From JBHPGW01 sp042569785 (lineage in GTDB: Bacteria > Planctomycetota > Phycisphaerae > Sedimentisphaerales > Anaerobacaceae), in contig JBHPGW010000020.1 of assembly GCA_042569785.1 (NCBI GenBank), forward strand, positions 1 through 41,525: DNA of 41,525 nt, read 5' to 3'. Positions 8,817 through 18,390 of the stretch are shown one piece after another. The stretch's first letter is position 1. The number at the start of each line of letters is the position of its first letter. The notes beneath the pieces were generated by a model. It searched no databases and had not been told where the DNA came from. It was given only the letters and a program-made list of their open reading frames with translations. The translations under genes and the position numbers were made by a program.

Positions 8817-9917
8817 TTAAATCTCTCCAATTTTCCTTATGTGTATATTGTCAAAATAAGCTGTCATTTCACCTTCCAATGACAATCCTATTCCTCCAAT
8901 TATCTTACTATTTACTGGTACTTCAACCGGTCTAAACTTATCGGCTGCTACTATGATAGTATCAGGGTTTAGAGTTATTTCTATTGTATGCCACTGATCT
9001 GGTGTCCACAGAATTTCGAAATTAGCCAAAATACTCACTTCTTTACCAGCTTTGGTGCTGATTTTGAACCTAGCTTTATTTATTTCGTCAAGAAAATGCC
9101 ATTTGAGTTGATAGTAGTGGTCTTTATCCACAACACCAAAACATATGCCAATGGCTGCATTAGGATCTTTTGATTCTGTTGGCTTGATATCGATGTTAAA
9201 TGAATAGTTAGACCAGCTATTTCCTTCGTACATGATAAAGGCTTCGCTTTCGGATTTGCCTATAAGATCGTTTTCAAAAAGGTGTGGTTGTTCAGTAAAG
9301 TTTTGTACCAGCCATTTACCGCTAATGATTTGCCAATTAGAAAAATTCCCTTCATCGCAACCATCGAAGCCTTCATAGAAGATGTCTGAAAACACTAAAC
9401 TGCAATCCTCTGGGGTCATAGTGGCAGAACTGGTAAACAAAATCTTTTGTACTGAAATATGATCACTATGATTTAAAAGCAAAAGTGTATGTGTGCCCTT
9501 TGCCATCATTAAATCAAAGCCCCTGACCCAATGCCATTGATTGTATATAGGATCATTTCCTATTATAGCCTTGTCCAAATCATCGATTTTAGCAAATATT
9601 GCATTGGAGCACTCATCAAACCACAGGCAATGCATCCAGATATGGTATTTGCCATCTCTTGGAACATAAAACTTATAACTCGCCTCACCTCCAGCTTCAC
9701 CTAGCCAGCCCCTGCCAATCTTGGGAGCAATACGCAGGCCTTTTTCACCCATGTCACCTACTATTGAAACCTCACATGGCCATACTACCGACAGTGGCTT
9801 GTCCATATCAATGTTTATGCCGAGATTTTTAGCTTCGTTAGTTTTAATAGCAGAATAGCAGTAGATAATTACACAGGTAAATATTAACACCGGCTTGGCA
9901 AGTTTCTTAATTCGCAT
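8817..9917 (-). CDS. Secreted protein with jelly-roll/concanavalin-like C-terminal domain
   Basis: A protein of 366 residues with an N-terminal hydrophobic segment (KPVLIFTCVIIYCYSA) that acts as signal peptide or anchor. Residues of about 45-165 look like a carbohydrate-binding beta-sandwich (YKFYVPRDGKYHIWMHCLWF; GTHTLLLLNHSD). Residues of about 180-366 look like a concanavalin/DUF1080-type domain (FEGFDG...FSNWQIISGKWLVQN; WHTIEITLN; GGIGLSLEG; AYFDNIHIRKIG). Both are sugar-associated folds. It overlaps the ligase-like gene upstream by 11 nt in the polysaccharide operon. It may bind or trim the exported polysaccharide; catalytic residues could not be assigned. Confidence 0.72.
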   Translation of the reverse strand: MRIKKLAKPVLIFTCVIIYCYSAIKTNEAKNLGINIDMDKPLSVVWPCEVSIVGDMGEKGLRIAPKIGRGWLGEAGGEASYKFYVPRDGKYHIWMHCLWFDECSNAIFAKIDDLDKAIIGNDPIYNQWHWVRGFDLMMAKGTHTLLLLNHSDHISVQKILFTSSATMTPEDCSLVFSDIFYEGFDGCDEGNFSNWQIISGKWLVQNFTEQPHLFENDLIGKSESEAFIMYEGNSWSNYSFNIDIKPTESKDPNAAIGICFGVVDKDHYYQLKWHFLDEINKARFKISTKAGKEVSILANFEILWTPDQWHTIEITLNPDTIIVAADKFRPVEVPVNSKIIGGIGLSLEGEMTAYFDNIHIRKIGEI

Positions 9918-11193
9918 TTACTCCTTTCCCAAAAAGCTTATCAGTTTTAGATATAATCACAAGCAGCAAAACAAAGACAATTAGAACTCCGTTGTAATGA
10001 ACCGAGGAAAACACATTAGCCACACACGCTGAAATAAGCCCTGCAAAGTTAGCTCTAACAAATCTACTGGCTACAACAGATGTGTTTTTGCCAATAGTGA
10101 TGACTTGTGAAAAAGCGAGCTTAACATAATGCCAGACAATCCAGCAAAAACACACGAGACCAAATATGCCGGTCTCAGCAGCTATTATCAGCCACCCATT
10201 CTGATCAAAAGCCCTCAACGTATTGAGCTTTGGTAAACGATAATAAAAACTGCTTCGATATTCATTTATGCATCCAGCCCCCGTCCCTGTTATGGGACGC
10301 TCTTCCAGGAGATTGACTTGCGCCTGCCATTCGATGTAACGCTGCTTTAAATTTAAGCCATCAGTATCGACTAATTTAATATCATTTTTCAGAAATGACA
10401 CGTTAGGAACTGAAACCAACAAGATCACAATTCCTACTGTAAGCAATAAACATCCCATTATATAAAATTTAGCTGAGCCGACCGGCCAAATAACTACCAA
10501 CACTATCAATCCTGTGATAATTGCGACTACAGTTCCAGCAGACCCTGCTGAAAGTAAAGACATAATTATTATAATTGCCCCTAACAATCTTTCTCTTCCT
10601 TTAGAACCGCCTAAGAGAAATCCTGCAGACAGTGGTGTAAGTACTCCTATATAAGTCCCGTATTTATACGCACTTTCAAAGAAACCAAACTTATCCGAAC
10701 CAAGGCCGTATCTTCCAATCAGGCACCCAGAAACGCTCACAACCACTGCAGTCGTTATTAGGTAATAGATCGATTTCAGGGAATTTTTACTAAACATCGC
10801 AGAGCTAAATAGAATATGTCCACCCACAAACACCAACGTCAGTTTCAGCGTAAAATAGCAGGCTCTGTTCAGGTTAGGAGCAAAACTAATCGATAAAATA
10901 TTGGTACACAGATATGCAAAGACACTTAAATGCGGTAGTTGGCCGACAATAGTTATTTGTTTTCGATTAATCAACCAGATTATGGCAAAAATAACCCCCC
11001 ATAACAAGACAGCTGTATTTGAAGGGCTCAGCATCTGCCACGTTTTGCTGCTTTGCAGGGGCCAAAAATGAAAAGCTGATGAAACAATTGCAATCCCAGC
11101 CAGCAATACCGCCCAACCTCGAAGCCAATGAAACCTTAAACTACTTATCGCCCCGACATTATTGGTTTCCAAGTTTGTTGGCAGTATAAACAT
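9907..11193 (-). CDS. O-antigen ligase/polymerase-like membrane protein (Wzy/WaaL family)
   Basis: About 428 residues with at least ten hydrophobic segments. The conserved periplasmic loop is visible as RPITGTGAGCINEYRSSFYY, followed by the motif-bearing helix QNGWLIIAAETGIFGLVCF, which matches the 'H/QN..L....E.G..G' signature of O-antigen ligases and polymerases. It would polymerise or ligate lipid-linked glycan units on the outer face of the inner membrane. The start is ATG 11193 with AGGTGG just upstream; GTG 11199 is an alternative. It is the first gene of the minus-strand arm and diverges from the glycosyltransferase arm across a gap of about 320 bp. Confidence 0.88.
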   Translation of the reverse strand: MFILPTNLETNNVGAISSLRFHWLRGWAVLLAGIAIVSSAFHFWPLQSSKTWQMLSPSNTAVLLWGVIFAIIWLINRKQITIVGQLPHLSVFAYLCTNILSISFAPNLNRACYFTLKLTLVFVGGHILFSSAMFSKNSLKSIYYLITTAVVVSVSGCLIGRYGLGSDKFGFFESAYKYGTYIGVLTPLSAGFLLGGSKGRERLLGAIIIIMSLLSAGSAGTVVAIITGLIVLVVIWPVGSAKFYIMGCLLLTVGIVILLVSVPNVSFLKNDIKLVDTDGLNLKQRYIEWQAQVNLLEERPITGTGAGCINEYRSSFYYRLPKLNTLRAFDQNGWLIIAAETGIFGLVCFCWIVWHYVKLAFSQVITIGKNTSVVASRFVRANFAGLISACVANVFSSVHYNGVLIVFVLLLVIISKTDKLFGKGVNAN

Positions 11194-11279
11194 AACCACC
11201 TATATAAGGAATAATCATTGATTTTCTGCTAGCCGAAATATCAGATATCTTACTAATAGCGATTATGAGCAGGCTACTG

Positions 11280-11308
11280 TTGATACTGAATTAGCTGTGT
11301 GGTATTTT
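11280..11308 (+). promoter_or_regulatory. Candidate sigma-70 promoter for the glycosyltransferase arm
   Basis: TTGATA (11280-11285) and TATTTT (11303-11308) are separated by 17 bases, upstream of the first glycosyltransferase in the 320-bp divergent gap. The -10 element is weak. The rest of the gap is AT-rich and I see no other element in it. A 61-codon frame at 11307-11492 has no gene-like features. Confidence 0.3.
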
Positions 11309-11512
11309 GCCCTTTTCTTACTCATCATTCTCAATTAGCCTTGGCAGACAGGTCAATCTCATCAAATATAGGTTAAAAGCCTTTAGTCGCCCACATTACC
11401 AGAAGTTTATATCAACAGAAAAGGTGCAAATTTCGCTTAGATTTGTAAAGCTGGCGTTTGGCTACGATGACAAGGTCTGTGCGAGATTTTGAGTACTTTA
11501 ATAGGGTCGACT

Positions 11513-12631
11513 GTGAAGCAAATACTTTTTGTCAATCTGCAGGGTAATATGGCAGGAGCCGAGCAGAGCCTCTTACTTCTGATAAAATATCTACACAATG
11601 ATTACCACTGTGTTGTTGCCTGCCCGGCTTTCAGTTCCCTCTCCAGGCAGCTGGATGAAATGAAGATCGAGAGTTTGCCCCTGCCAAAGCCATCAGGCCG
11701 GTATTCTTCTCGCTTTCTTTGGTTAATCTACCTGATAACAGCGAGCTTGATTTTGTGCAAAATAGTCCATAAAATCAAACCAGAGTTGTTACACGCCAAC
11801 GGCTTTTATCCGGCGATCGTTTCGCTATTTCCTGTTTTTCTAATGCGACGAAAGCTGATCTGGCATGCCCGTGACCTGACGAGATTCCAGATAACTTCAA
11901 AAATATGCAGCCTGTTTTGTCAAAGAGTAATTGCTGTAAGTAAGACGGTTAAAAGTTTATTGATAAGACATGGCATAAAGCCGGAAATAATTGATATTGT
12001 TTATAATGGTATCGAAATCGAGAATCTTAACGACAAAGGAAAGGCAGTAGCAAGATTCAAGAAAAATAACTGTCCCATAAGATTTGCAAATATCGGCCAA
12101 TTTGTTCCATGGAAGAAGCAAGGACTTTTTTTAAATGCGGCTTCTAAACTGGTAGCAAGGGGGGTGAATGCTGAGTTTCTTCTAATCGGTGACGACATTT
12201 TTGGGCGGAATTCTAAATATAGAAGCCTCTTAATCCACCAAGTACACAACTGCCATATAGCAGAGAGAATCACACTTTTAGGCTGGCAGGAAAACATGCA
12301 GGAGGTTTGGCCTCAAATAGACTGCTTAGTCCATACAGCAAGCGCCGAACCATTTGGACGTGTAATTATTGAAGCAATGGCCCATAAGATTCCTATTATA
12401 GCAGTGGGATGTTGTGGTCCAAGTGAGATAATCCAGAATGGTAAGACAGGCATTCTTGTGCCTGTTGATGATGCCGAGGCCTTATCTAAGGCCATGTTAA
12501 AAATAGCAAATGATAGGAAATTTGCCAAAGAATTAACATTGGCAGGGAGCGAACGAGTCATTTCATACTTCCAGGCAGAAAGAACTGTTGATTGTGTTCG
12601 AGAAATTTACAAGCATATCTTCGTAGCTTAG
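11513..12631 (+). CDS. Glycosyltransferase family 4 (GT-B fold)
   Basis: About 372 residues. The N-terminal half begins KQILFVNLQGNMAGAEQSL, the acceptor-side Rossmann start with the glycine/AE motif of GT4 enzymes. The C-terminal half carries the donor-binding EPFGRVIIE (E-x7-E) motif and GPSEIIQNGKTGILVPVDD. These retaining enzymes transfer a sugar from a nucleotide sugar to a lipid-linked acceptor at the cytoplasmic membrane face. I place the start at GTG 11513 because AGGG lies six bases upstream and the fold begins right there; TTG 11489 would add eight residues without a ribosome site. It is the first gene of the plus-strand polysaccharide arm. Sugar specificity is not predictable. Confidence 0.9.
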   Translation: MKQILFVNLQGNMAGAEQSLLLLIKYLHNDYHCVVACPAFSSLSRQLDEMKIESLPLPKPSGRYSSRFLWLIYLITASLILCKIVHKIKPELLHANGFYPAIVSLFPVFLMRRKLIWHARDLTRFQITSKICSLFCQRVIAVSKTVKSLLIRHGIKPEIIDIVYNGIEIENLNDKGKAVARFKKNNCPIRFANIGQFVPWKKQGLFLNAASKLVARGVNAEFLLIGDDIFGRNSKYRSLLIHQVHNCHIAERITLLGWQENMQEVWPQIDCLVHTASAEPFGRVIIEAMAHKIPIIAVGCCGPSEIIQNGKTGILVPVDDAEALSKAMLKIANDRKFAKELTLAGSERVISYFQAERTVDCVREIYKHIFVA

Positions 12632-12638
12632 GGATAAC

Positions 12639-13787
12639 ATGAGAATAGGTATTAACTTCCATACGAAAGATAAGTACATCTCAGGAGTAGAACATTATTC
12701 ACTTGGACTGATACGCAGCCTTTTGCATATTGATAGCGAAAATCATTATGTTGTGTTTACAAATATGCCAACGCTAATCGAAGATTATATAGCCAGCCCT
12801 AAAAAACTGGTGGTTCGAAAATTAGATTACCTAAAGACAAGGTTTGAAAGGATCCTATGGGAGCATTTCAGATTGCCTAAGATCATAAAAACAGAGGGCC
12901 TCGATGTGTTGCATTGTCCTCACTATATCTTACCTTTTAAAAGTTCAACCGTTCCTTACGTTGTTACAATTCATGATACTATTGCAATTGATCATCCCAA
13001 ATGGTGCACACCTTCTAATGCATTGTATTATAACTTATTCATGAAATCAACGGTTAAAAAAGCATCAAGAGTAATTGCACCGTCACATAGCACCGTGACG
13101 GATCTGAAGCGCAATTTCTCTATGTATGCTTCTAAGTTTAGGGTTATCCATCCTGGGATAGATACAATTTTTAACAACTCCCAAAACTTCTTACGACAAG
13201 CACAGGTGAAGGCTCGGTATAACCTGCCGGAAAAATATATTTTATATGTAGGTAACATTGAACCTAAAAAGAATATGCAGGCACTATTGCGTGTGCAAAA
13301 GAAACTTCAAGAGAAATCCCTGCCTCACAGACTTGTCATTGTTGGAAAAAGATCATGGGGCAGTATAATAGAACTAGAGGAGATTGCAAAAATGGTTAAG
13401 TCCAAAAGCCTGATCGCAACCGGATATGTGGATAGAAATGACCTTCCCTTCATTTATAAGATGGCAGATGTCTACATTTCCCTGTCTTTATACGAAGGTT
13501 TTGGCTTCACACCACTTGAAGCGATGGCATCGGGAATACCAGTAGTATCATCCAGCAGAGGCTCCCTGAATGAAACTATTGCAGGTGCAGCTCTTACAGT
13601 TGACCCGTACAACATTGCCCAAATCACACAAGCGGTTCTTTCAATGATTACAAATTCGACCTTGAGAGATAAGCATATACGGTTGGGTCTGCGAAAAAGC
13701 TGCTTATTCAATTGGGAAAAGGCTGCAAAACAGACACTTTCAATATACGAAGAGGCTATAGCTTCAAATGGACAGGACACTAAATAA
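12639..13787 (+). CDS. Glycosyltransferase family 4
   Basis: A GT-B glycosyltransferase of 382 residues. It opens MRIGINFHTKDKYISGVEHY (the G-V acceptor motif) and carries ILYVGNIEPKKNMQALL and the E-x7-E motif EGFGFTPLE followed by AMASGIPVV, all standard for mannosyl- or rhamnosyl-type GT4 enzymes. It begins seven bases after the preceding glycosyltransferase and overlaps the next gene by 20 nt, so it is in the middle of a tight operon. It probably adds one internal sugar of the repeat unit. Confidence 0.92.
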   Translation: MRIGINFHTKDKYISGVEHYSLGLIRSLLHIDSENHYVVFTNMPTLIEDYIASPKKLVVRKLDYLKTRFERILWEHFRLPKIIKTEGLDVLHCPHYILPFKSSTVPYVVTIHDTIAIDHPKWCTPSNALYYNLFMKSTVKKASRVIAPSHSTVTDLKRNFSMYASKFRVIHPGIDTIFNNSQNFLRQAQVKARYNLPEKYILYVGNIEPKKNMQALLRVQKKLQEKSLPHRLVIVGKRSWGSIIELEEIAKMVKSKSLIATGYVDRNDLPFIYKMADVYISLSLYEGFGFTPLEAMASGIPVVSSSRGSLNETIAGAALTVDPYNIAQITQAVLSMITNSTLRDKHIRLGLRKSCLFNWEKAAKQTLSIYEEAIASNGQDTK

Positions 13788-14364
13788 TCAAGGATATTCA
13801 AAATATCTAAACAGTCGGACTAAAAGAGGCTTTGACATTGTAATGTGTATAGTTCTCTTCTTTCCTGCAGTAGCTGCAATAGCCTTTTTAGGATTGCTAT
13901 TACTCGTCAAAGAAGGGATGCCAATTTTATTTATTCAGCAACGTACAGGTAAGAATGGTAAAGTATTTCAAATGCCTAAATTTAGAACTTTAGATGTAAG
14001 AGCAAATCCAAACATGCCATCACCGAAAGGTGATGATAATCCATTGATTACCAACGCAGGAAAACTCATAAGAAAACACAGGCTTGATGAATTACCCCAG
14101 CTATTTTCAGTCATAGCAGGCCAGATGAGTCTCGTTGGTCCGAGGCCGGAGTTGCCTCATATTGTGGCAACATATGAATCTGTTCATAAGAAAAGAATAT
14201 TAGCCAAACCGGGTATAACTGGTTTATGGCAAATTATGGGCAACCATAAAGTGGCAATACATCAAAACATAAAGTATGACCTCTATTACTTACGAAAGGC
14301 CAGTTTATGGCTTGATATGAAGATATTGGCTTTGACCATTGCATTTGTATTAAAACCCAAATAA
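13768..14364 (+). CDS. Initiating sugar-phosphate transferase (bacterial sugar transferase family)
   Basis: A monotopic enzyme of 198 residues that moves a sugar-phosphate from a nucleotide sugar to undecaprenyl phosphate and so starts the repeat unit. Motifs: KRGFDI (19-24), a hydrophobic re-entrant helix (about 25-47), KFRT (71-74), the catalytic Asp-Glu dyad in RLDELP (D107, E108), SLVGPRPELP (121-130) and PGITGLWQI. It is the short, PglC-like form with no N-terminal multi-TM region. The start overlaps the previous glycosyltransferase by 20 nt. Its presence means the locus can begin as well as extend a glycan. Confidence 0.94.
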   Translation: MDRTLNNQGYSKYLNSRTKRGFDIVMCIVLFFPAVAAIAFLGLLLLVKEGMPILFIQQRTGKNGKVFQMPKFRTLDVRANPNMPSPKGDDNPLITNAGKLIRKHRLDELPQLFSVIAGQMSLVGPRPELPHIVATYESVHKKRILAKPGITGLWQIMGNHKVAIHQNIKYDLYYLRKASLWLDMKILALTIAFVLKPK

Positions 14365-14376
14365 AAAAAGGTGCTA

Positions 14377-15594
14377 ATGAAAATAGCGTACATACTTACA
14401 ACCTTTCCTTGTCGAAGCGAAACTTTCGCTGCCAGAGAAATTAAAGGCCTGCGTGAATTAGGCCTTGATATTACAGTGCTTGCCGCTACGGAACAACACT
14501 GTTCGCCAATAGATACCAATGAACTCAAAAAAACTCTGTATAAACCTCCTTTGCTCTCCTGGGATGCAGTTTCCTCGTTAGGCTATATAATAATAAAATA
14601 CCCTTTTGCTTTGGCCAGACTGACTTATCTGATACTCAAACTCGTTAAGTCTTCACCTCGAGAAGCCATGTGCCTAATAGCTAATTTGCATACCATCATT
14701 TTTTTCAGCAAACATCTTGACCGGAACAATATTTCTCACATCCACGCATACTTTTTAAGCTGGCCGGCATGTATTGGGTTAGCCGTAGCTACAATAATCA
14801 ATCGTACCTTCAGTATCGCTGCTCATGCAAGAGATATCTTTGTAGAACATGGTGCTATCAGATTAAAGGCCAAACATGCCGGGTTTATTGTATCTTGCAC
14901 TCAACAAGGACTAAGACAGCTCCAAGCTAATTTGCCGGCAAAGTATCATAATAAACTGTACTTAAACCGCCATGGGATTAAGGCGCCTTACACAGGCTGT
15001 GATTGTCACGGTAACAATATCTCTGAATCGAGAATTGACGATTTAATAATAGCTGTTGGACGGCTGGTTCAGAAAAAGGGGTTCATTAATCTGCTAAAAG
15101 CTTTAGCATTGGTTGTAAAGCAAAAGCCTTCCTGCAAATTGATGATTGTCGGGGATGGACCGGAGAGAAAACGCCTCACTGAATTGGTGCTCGAGCAAGG
15201 AATTGGAGATTATGTCCAGTTTTTGGGATGGTTAAATATTAATGAAACCCAGCGATTTATCAGGCGAGCTGCAATAGTTACAGTACCGTCAATAATTGCA
15301 GATGACGGCGACAGAGATGGAGTGCCAAATGTGATATTGGAAGCTTTTGTCGGAAAAGTGCCGGTTATAGCAAGTGCCTTGGAAAGTATAAGTGAAATAG
15401 TGAAAGATGAGGAAACAGGTTTACTTGTCAGACCTGGAAATATAAGCGAACTTGCCTTGACAATACAGAGATTGCTGGATGATAAAAACTTGCGGAGACG
15501 ACTGTCCCAAAAGGCATACGAGATGATAAAACAGCATTTTAACTCTTCAGATAATATTAAACAGTTGAGCGAGTTATTCATGGGAATAAGCTGA
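14377..15594 (+). CDS. Glycosyltransferase family 4, colanic-acid WcaL-like
   Basis: About 405 residues. It begins MKIAYILTTFPCRSETFAAREI, a pattern seen in WcaL/AmsK-type transferases, and holds IIAVGRLVQKKGFINLLKAL, MIVGDGPERKRL and DGVPNVILEAFVGKVPVIAS with E-x7-E-like spacing near residue 320. I chose ATG 14377 (AGG five bases upstream) over GTG 14371. It ends in TGATG, giving a one-base overlap with the next glycosyltransferase. The likely role is adding a sugar to the lipid-linked oligosaccharide. Confidence 0.91.
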   Translation: MKIAYILTTFPCRSETFAAREIKGLRELGLDITVLAATEQHCSPIDTNELKKTLYKPPLLSWDAVSSLGYIIIKYPFALARLTYLILKLVKSSPREAMCLIANLHTIIFFSKHLDRNNISHIHAYFLSWPACIGLAVATIINRTFSIAAHARDIFVEHGAIRLKAKHAGFIVSCTQQGLRQLQANLPAKYHNKLYLNRHGIKAPYTGCDCHGNNISESRIDDLIIAVGRLVQKKGFINLLKALALVVKQKPSCKLMIVGDGPERKRLTELVLEQGIGDYVQFLGWLNINETQRFIRRAAIVTVPSIIADDGDRDGVPNVILEAFVGKVPVIASALESISEIVKDEETGLLVRPGNISELALTIQRLLDDKNLRRRLSQKAYEMIKQHFNSSDNIKQLSELFMGIS

Positions 15595-16781
15595 TGCAAA
15601 GTAAGCCGATACAAGTTGTTCATATTATAGAAGGATTCTTGGGGGGCACGAGTACCTATTTTTGTGCGGTATTACCGCAATTAGTTCAGAGAGGCTTTGA
15701 GGTAACTTTAATTTGTTCATTAAACCGCTGTGAGCCCAATGCCCCTGCGCTGATATCTAAGCTCAGAGATAGTGGAGTTACGGTTCATATCATACCAATG
15801 CAAAGAGAAATCAATCCTCTTAAGGATATTTATTTACTCATCATAATCCTGCGTCTGCTGTTAAAAAACAAATATGATATTGTACACACTCATTGTTCCA
15901 AGGCAGGTGCTATAGGTCGAATTGCAGCTGTACTGGCAGGAAAGAAAATAAGAATGCATACGCCGCATTGCTTTGCATTCCTGCGATGTAGAAACCAGTT
16001 CGGCAGATGGATCTATCTTACCTTAGAGCAACTGCTGGGAAAATTGACAACCAAATTTGTTGTTGTATCATGCTCAGAAATGGACACCACAATTCGTTAT
16101 CATATTACAGCTGGCCATAAATGTATAGTAGTAAATAATTCTCTCTCAAGAAATAGCGTCTCCACAAAGACAAGTGATATAATAAAAGCGTCTTTTGGGA
16201 TTGCCAAAAATACGCGAGTTGTTAGTACAGCGTGTAGACTCGTGGACTACAAAGGACTTTTCCGTTTTATCGAAGCGGCCAAATTTTCTCGAGCTCATGA
16301 TACTGTATTTTTGATTGCCGGAGACGGCAAACTAAAAGATTCAATAGAACGATTTATTTGTAAAGAGAAATTAAACAGCAAGGTAAGATTTCTAGGATAC
16401 ATTCCAGACATGGAATCAATATATGCTATTTCTGATATCATAGCTCTTTGTTCTGATGCAGAAGCTCAGCCATATTTACTGTTGGAAGCTATGCGGGCCA
16501 AATGTCCAATTGTAGCCACTTTAGTAACTGGCAACAAAGATTTAATCTCACCAAATGAGACAGGAGTTCTTACTGATCTTAAATCAGAAAGCATTGCAGA
16601 ATCCATTGATCAACTACTAGCCAATAGAAAAAAACGCAGAGAATATTCGCAAAAAGCTTATAATTATTTTTTGAAGCATCACCTTCTTGAAGACCAAGTA
16701 TCTAAACTGACAAAAATTTACAAGAATTGTATCGTAGACAGAAACTGTCAATATGCAGCAACAAAACTTACAACAAAGTAG
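15594..16781 (+). CDS. Glycosyltransferase family 4
   Basis: A protein of 395 residues. The N-terminus IQVVHIIEGFLGGTSTYFC has the glycine-rich acceptor loop and HTHCSKAGAIGRIAA the conserved second acceptor motif of GT4 enzymes. The C-terminal half has FLIAGDGKLKDSI and EAQPYLLLEAM (E-x7-E). Start and stop overlap the neighbours (TGATG at the start, 29 nt at the end), so the gene is translationally coupled in the operon. It is the fourth glycosyltransferase of the arm. Specificity cannot be read from sequence. Confidence 0.91.
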   Translation: MQSKPIQVVHIIEGFLGGTSTYFCAVLPQLVQRGFEVTLICSLNRCEPNAPALISKLRDSGVTVHIIPMQREINPLKDIYLLIIILRLLLKNKYDIVHTHCSKAGAIGRIAAVLAGKKIRMHTPHCFAFLRCRNQFGRWIYLTLEQLLGKLTTKFVVVSCSEMDTTIRYHITAGHKCIVVNNSLSRNSVSTKTSDIIKASFGIAKNTRVVSTACRLVDYKGLFRFIEAAKFSRAHDTVFLIAGDGKLKDSIERFICKEKLNSKVRFLGYIPDMESIYAISDIIALCSDAEAQPYLLLEAMRAKCPIVATLVTGNKDLISPNETGVLTDLKSESIAESIDQLLANRKKRREYSQKAYNYFLKHHLLEDQVSKLTKIYKNCIVDRNCQYAATKLTTK

Positions 16782-18390
16782 TTTAAATGAATATCACGGC
16801 TCAATTAATAAAATCCGTTTGGGCAGGATCGTCATTAGTCTTTCAGCAATAATGATCGTCACAAAGATATTTGGTTTTATTGAAAAAGTTGTTATTGCAA
16901 ACTTTTTTGGTACCGGAGATATGGCAGATGTTTATTTTGTTTCGATGGGAATAGTACTTTCCATCGTATTTCTTGTAAAAGAGCTTGTCTACCCTTCACT
17001 CTTGCCTGTCTTTATGGAGACTCTCTCGAAGGGACCTTACGTTTCCGCAAGTCTGTTCAGGAAAGTTTTCTTGTCGTCTGCAAGTCTTCTGGCCGTTGTT
17101 GCCATAGTGTTTATTGTTTTTCCTGGCCTGATAACTCATTTAATAGCGCCTGGATTTTCAGATTCCAAGCAACAAATAACATGTACTCTGATTAAAATGC
17201 TTGCTCCCACGGTATTTTTTCTTAGCCTTGCAATGGTTACGTACACTACCTTAAATTCTCGCAGGAGATTCTTAACTGCAGCCTTACCCGAGGCTGGATT
17301 TAAACTTTTTATTGTAGTCATGTTGATAAGCCTGGTACCTCTTCAAGGGATCCATGCTGTTGCGATTGCTATGGGATTAGGAGCTTTCGGCTACCTTATA
17401 GTGCAACTTTACTTTATTCCCGACTCAAGATTCCTTTTCATAAACAAGGATAGTACAGAGAACAAAGATTATTTCAAAAAAGTCTTATTACTTATGAGTC
17501 CACTTGTGCTAGGAGTGGTCTTCTCGCATATAAGTGGATTAGTAGATAACATTCTCGCTTCTACACTTCCAACCGGCCATCTGTCCTATCTCGGTTATTC
17601 AAAAAAGTTTATCGATGCAGTTTTACTGGCCGGCCCAGTTACATTGGTTGTTGTGTTCTTCTCCCATGCATCACATATGGCTTCCATAGATGATCTTGCC
17701 ACACTCGCACGAATGATAAAGAAGATTATCAAGCTGTTAATCTACACAAGTGTCCCCGCCACCTGCCTTTTGATATCATTGAGGCAACCCATAATCAGAG
17801 TATTTTTTCAGAGAGGCTATTTTACTTCCGAATCTACTTTTGGTACCTCACAAGCTCTTTTGATTTATTCACTGGGATTGACCACTTTCTCACTGGAAAC
17901 CCTGCTTGTCCATGGCTTCTTTGCTCTTTCAGATACAAAGACACCGGTCAAATTCGGGATTATTTGCGTATGTCTGGATATCTGCTTGGCGATACTCTTC
18001 ATAAAGCCTTTAGGATATCTTGGCATAGCAATCGCTTTTGTGATCTCAAAAACAATTAAAACTATCATACTTGCTGTCAAACTGGAAAAGAAACTTACAG
18101 GTTTGTTTGATTCAGGGCTTTTGATTCTTGCAGTCAAACTAATTCTCTCGACTACAATAATGTGGGTAACCGTGTTATTCTTACTTAAGATAGATAATGC
18201 AGACACTCTTCTTTATGCGGCAGCCCTTGACCTTGTGCTGCCAGGCATCGGCGGGGTATTGGTGTTCATTGCATGCTCTTGGTTACTAAAGATTGACGAG
18301 TTGCAACAAGTAATCTCAATATTAAAGAAAAGACAAGCCGTAGTTAACTCTATTACGGGAAAGGATAAATTGCCAAAGGCATTGAAATGA
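16753..18390 (+). CDS. MurJ-like lipid-linked glycan flippase (MOP superfamily)
   Basis: A membrane protein of 545 residues with about 14 hydrophobic segments. KIFGFIEKVVIANFFGTGDMADVY near the N-terminus (residues of about 37-60) is the MurJ/MviN hallmark of TM1-TM2, and VFFQRGYF...LIYSLGLTTFS matches the conserved mid-region. It would flip the finished lipid-linked unit to the periplasmic face for the polymerase encoded at 9907. The genomic place, right after the glycosyltransferases, favours a polysaccharide-specific flippase over the housekeeping lipid II enzyme. It overlaps the genes on both sides. Confidence 0.88.
   Translation: MQQQNLQQSSLNEYHGSINKIRLGRIVISLSAIMIVTKIFGFIEKVVIANFFGTGDMADVYFVSMGIVLSIVFLVKELVYPSLLPVFMETLSKGPYVSASLFRKVFLSSASLLAVVAIVFIVFPGLITHLIAPGFSDSKQQITCTLIKMLAPTVFFLSLAMVTYTTLNSRRRFLTAALPEAGFKLFIVVMLISLVPLQGIHAVAIAMGLGAFGYLIVQLYFIPDSRFLFINKDSTENKDYFKKVLLLMSPLVLGVVFSHISGLVDNILASTLPTGHLSYLGYSKKFIDAVLLAGPVTLVVVFFSHASHMASIDDLATLARMIKKIIKLLIYTSVPATCLLISLRQPIIRVFFQRGYFTSESTFGTSQALLIYSLGLTTFSLETLLVHGFFALSDTKTPVKFGIICVCLDICLAILFIKPLGYLGIAIAFVISKTIKTIILAVKLEKKLTGLFDSGLLILAVKLILSTTIMWVTVLFLLKIDNADTLLYAAALDLVLPGIGGVLVFIACSWLLKIDELQQVISILKKRQAVVNSITGKDKLPKALK

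Noticed and set aside
11307..11492. 61-codon plus-strand frame in the divergent polysaccharide promoter gap, ending with a TTGA overlap to the glycosyltransferase frame
   Set aside because: TTG start with no ribosome site and random-looking composition; the overlap with the TTG at 11489 is not used if the GTG at 11513 is the real start.
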